This document shows positions 12,833-13,071 of a stretch of DNA of 13,071 bases, piece after piece. The stretch comes from COE1 sp965114465. Lineage in GTDB: Bacteria > Bacillota > Clostridia > Lachnospirales > Lachnospiraceae. A program made the translations under genes and the position numbers. Position 1 is the first letter of the stretch. Every line of letters starts with the position of its first letter. Where the stretch lies: positions 1 to 13,071 of the forward strand of contig CBCOYO010000099.1 in the NCBI GenBank assembly GCA_965114465.1, read 5' to 3'. The notes beneath the pieces were generated by a model. The model was not told where the DNA came from and did no database searches. It saw nothing but the letters and a program-made list of their open reading frames with translations.

Positions 12833-12859
12833 TGTGCATCAATTGTAGCTATCTGTTTA

Positions 12860-13071
12860 TTACTGCTCTAAGGAAGCCATAGCCAATTTTCTTCTATGGT
12901 GGCGATACAGGCTGGCAAAGCGGTTATAAAACCAAAACGATTCTACCAATACATGATTAAATATACCAAGTCTGCTTTTCACTGTGCCATGATAGTAATA
13001 ACCGCCATAACTAATAGGGTGTTTGGCTTTAACACAGTCAATTAAGTCCGATTCGCAGGCAATGGTATCAG
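12860..13071 (-). CDS. Unidentified protein, C-terminal 69 residues only
   Basis: An open frame enters from the right window edge on the minus strand and ends at TAA (complement of 12860-12862). The visible part reads DTIACESDLIDCVKAKHP at its start, then an aromatic stretch with GGYYYHG, and finishes with a basic tail ending AMASLEQ. It is rich in Tyr, Phe, His and Arg and shows no membrane segment. I do not recognise the family. The stop followed by a hairpin and the consistent frame support a real gene; the rest lies outside the window. Confidence 0.5.
   Translation of the reverse strand, partial: DTIACESDLIDCVKAKHPISYGGYYYHGTVKSRLGIFNHVLVESFWFYNRFASLYRHHRRKLAMASLEQ

Overview
This window looks like chromosomal DNA of a low-to-mid GC Firmicute, most likely a motile or formerly motile Lachnospiraceae/Clostridia member. 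Reasons: the FabK-type (not FabI) enoyl reductase, a fused AccD-AccA carboxyltransferase, a FabT-type MarR regulator, strong AGGAGG-like ribosome binding sites, and a flagellin next to a 7TM diguanylate cyclase. The genus cannot be fixed from the sequence alone.

Layout. Bases 1-54 are the 3' end of a group II intron (domain V 3' strand and domain VI with a bulged branch-point A). Bases 55-262 hold the promoter and a tandem FabT-like operator. Bases 263-9791 are a single plus-strand type II fatty acid synthesis operon: acpP, fabK, fabD, fabG, fabF, fabZ, accDA (fused), a second FabK/nitronate-monooxygenase-like flavoprotein, fabH, and a MarR/FabT-like regulator. A bidirectional terminator at about 9777-9814 separates it from a convergent minus-strand block: a membrane 7TM-GGDEF diguanylate cyclase, an AT-rich 368-base intergenic region with a long hairpin, a short divergent flagellin with its own leader and promoter, and the C-terminal 69 codons of an unidentified protein cut by the window end.

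How the genes work together. AccDA would supply the carboxyltransferase for malonyl-CoA; FabD loads malonate onto ACP; FabH starts chains; FabF elongates; FabG, FabZ and FabK complete each reduction cycle. The last gene encodes a repressor of the type that binds TTTGA-N3-TCAAA sites, and two such sites lie at the operon start, so a feedback loop is a reasonable inference. The biotin carrier (accB) and biotin carboxylase (accC) that normally flank fabZ in related operons are absent. Related structured repeats (about 60 bases) sit in exactly those two gaps.

The most unusual features are non-coding: a 163-base nearly complete palindrome that contains the acpP stop codon and folds much better on the transcribed strand (about ten G-U pairs), the paired three-way-junction-like repeats around fabZ, and the terminator that contains the stop codons of two converging genes. 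I found no phage, CRISPR or defence system here.
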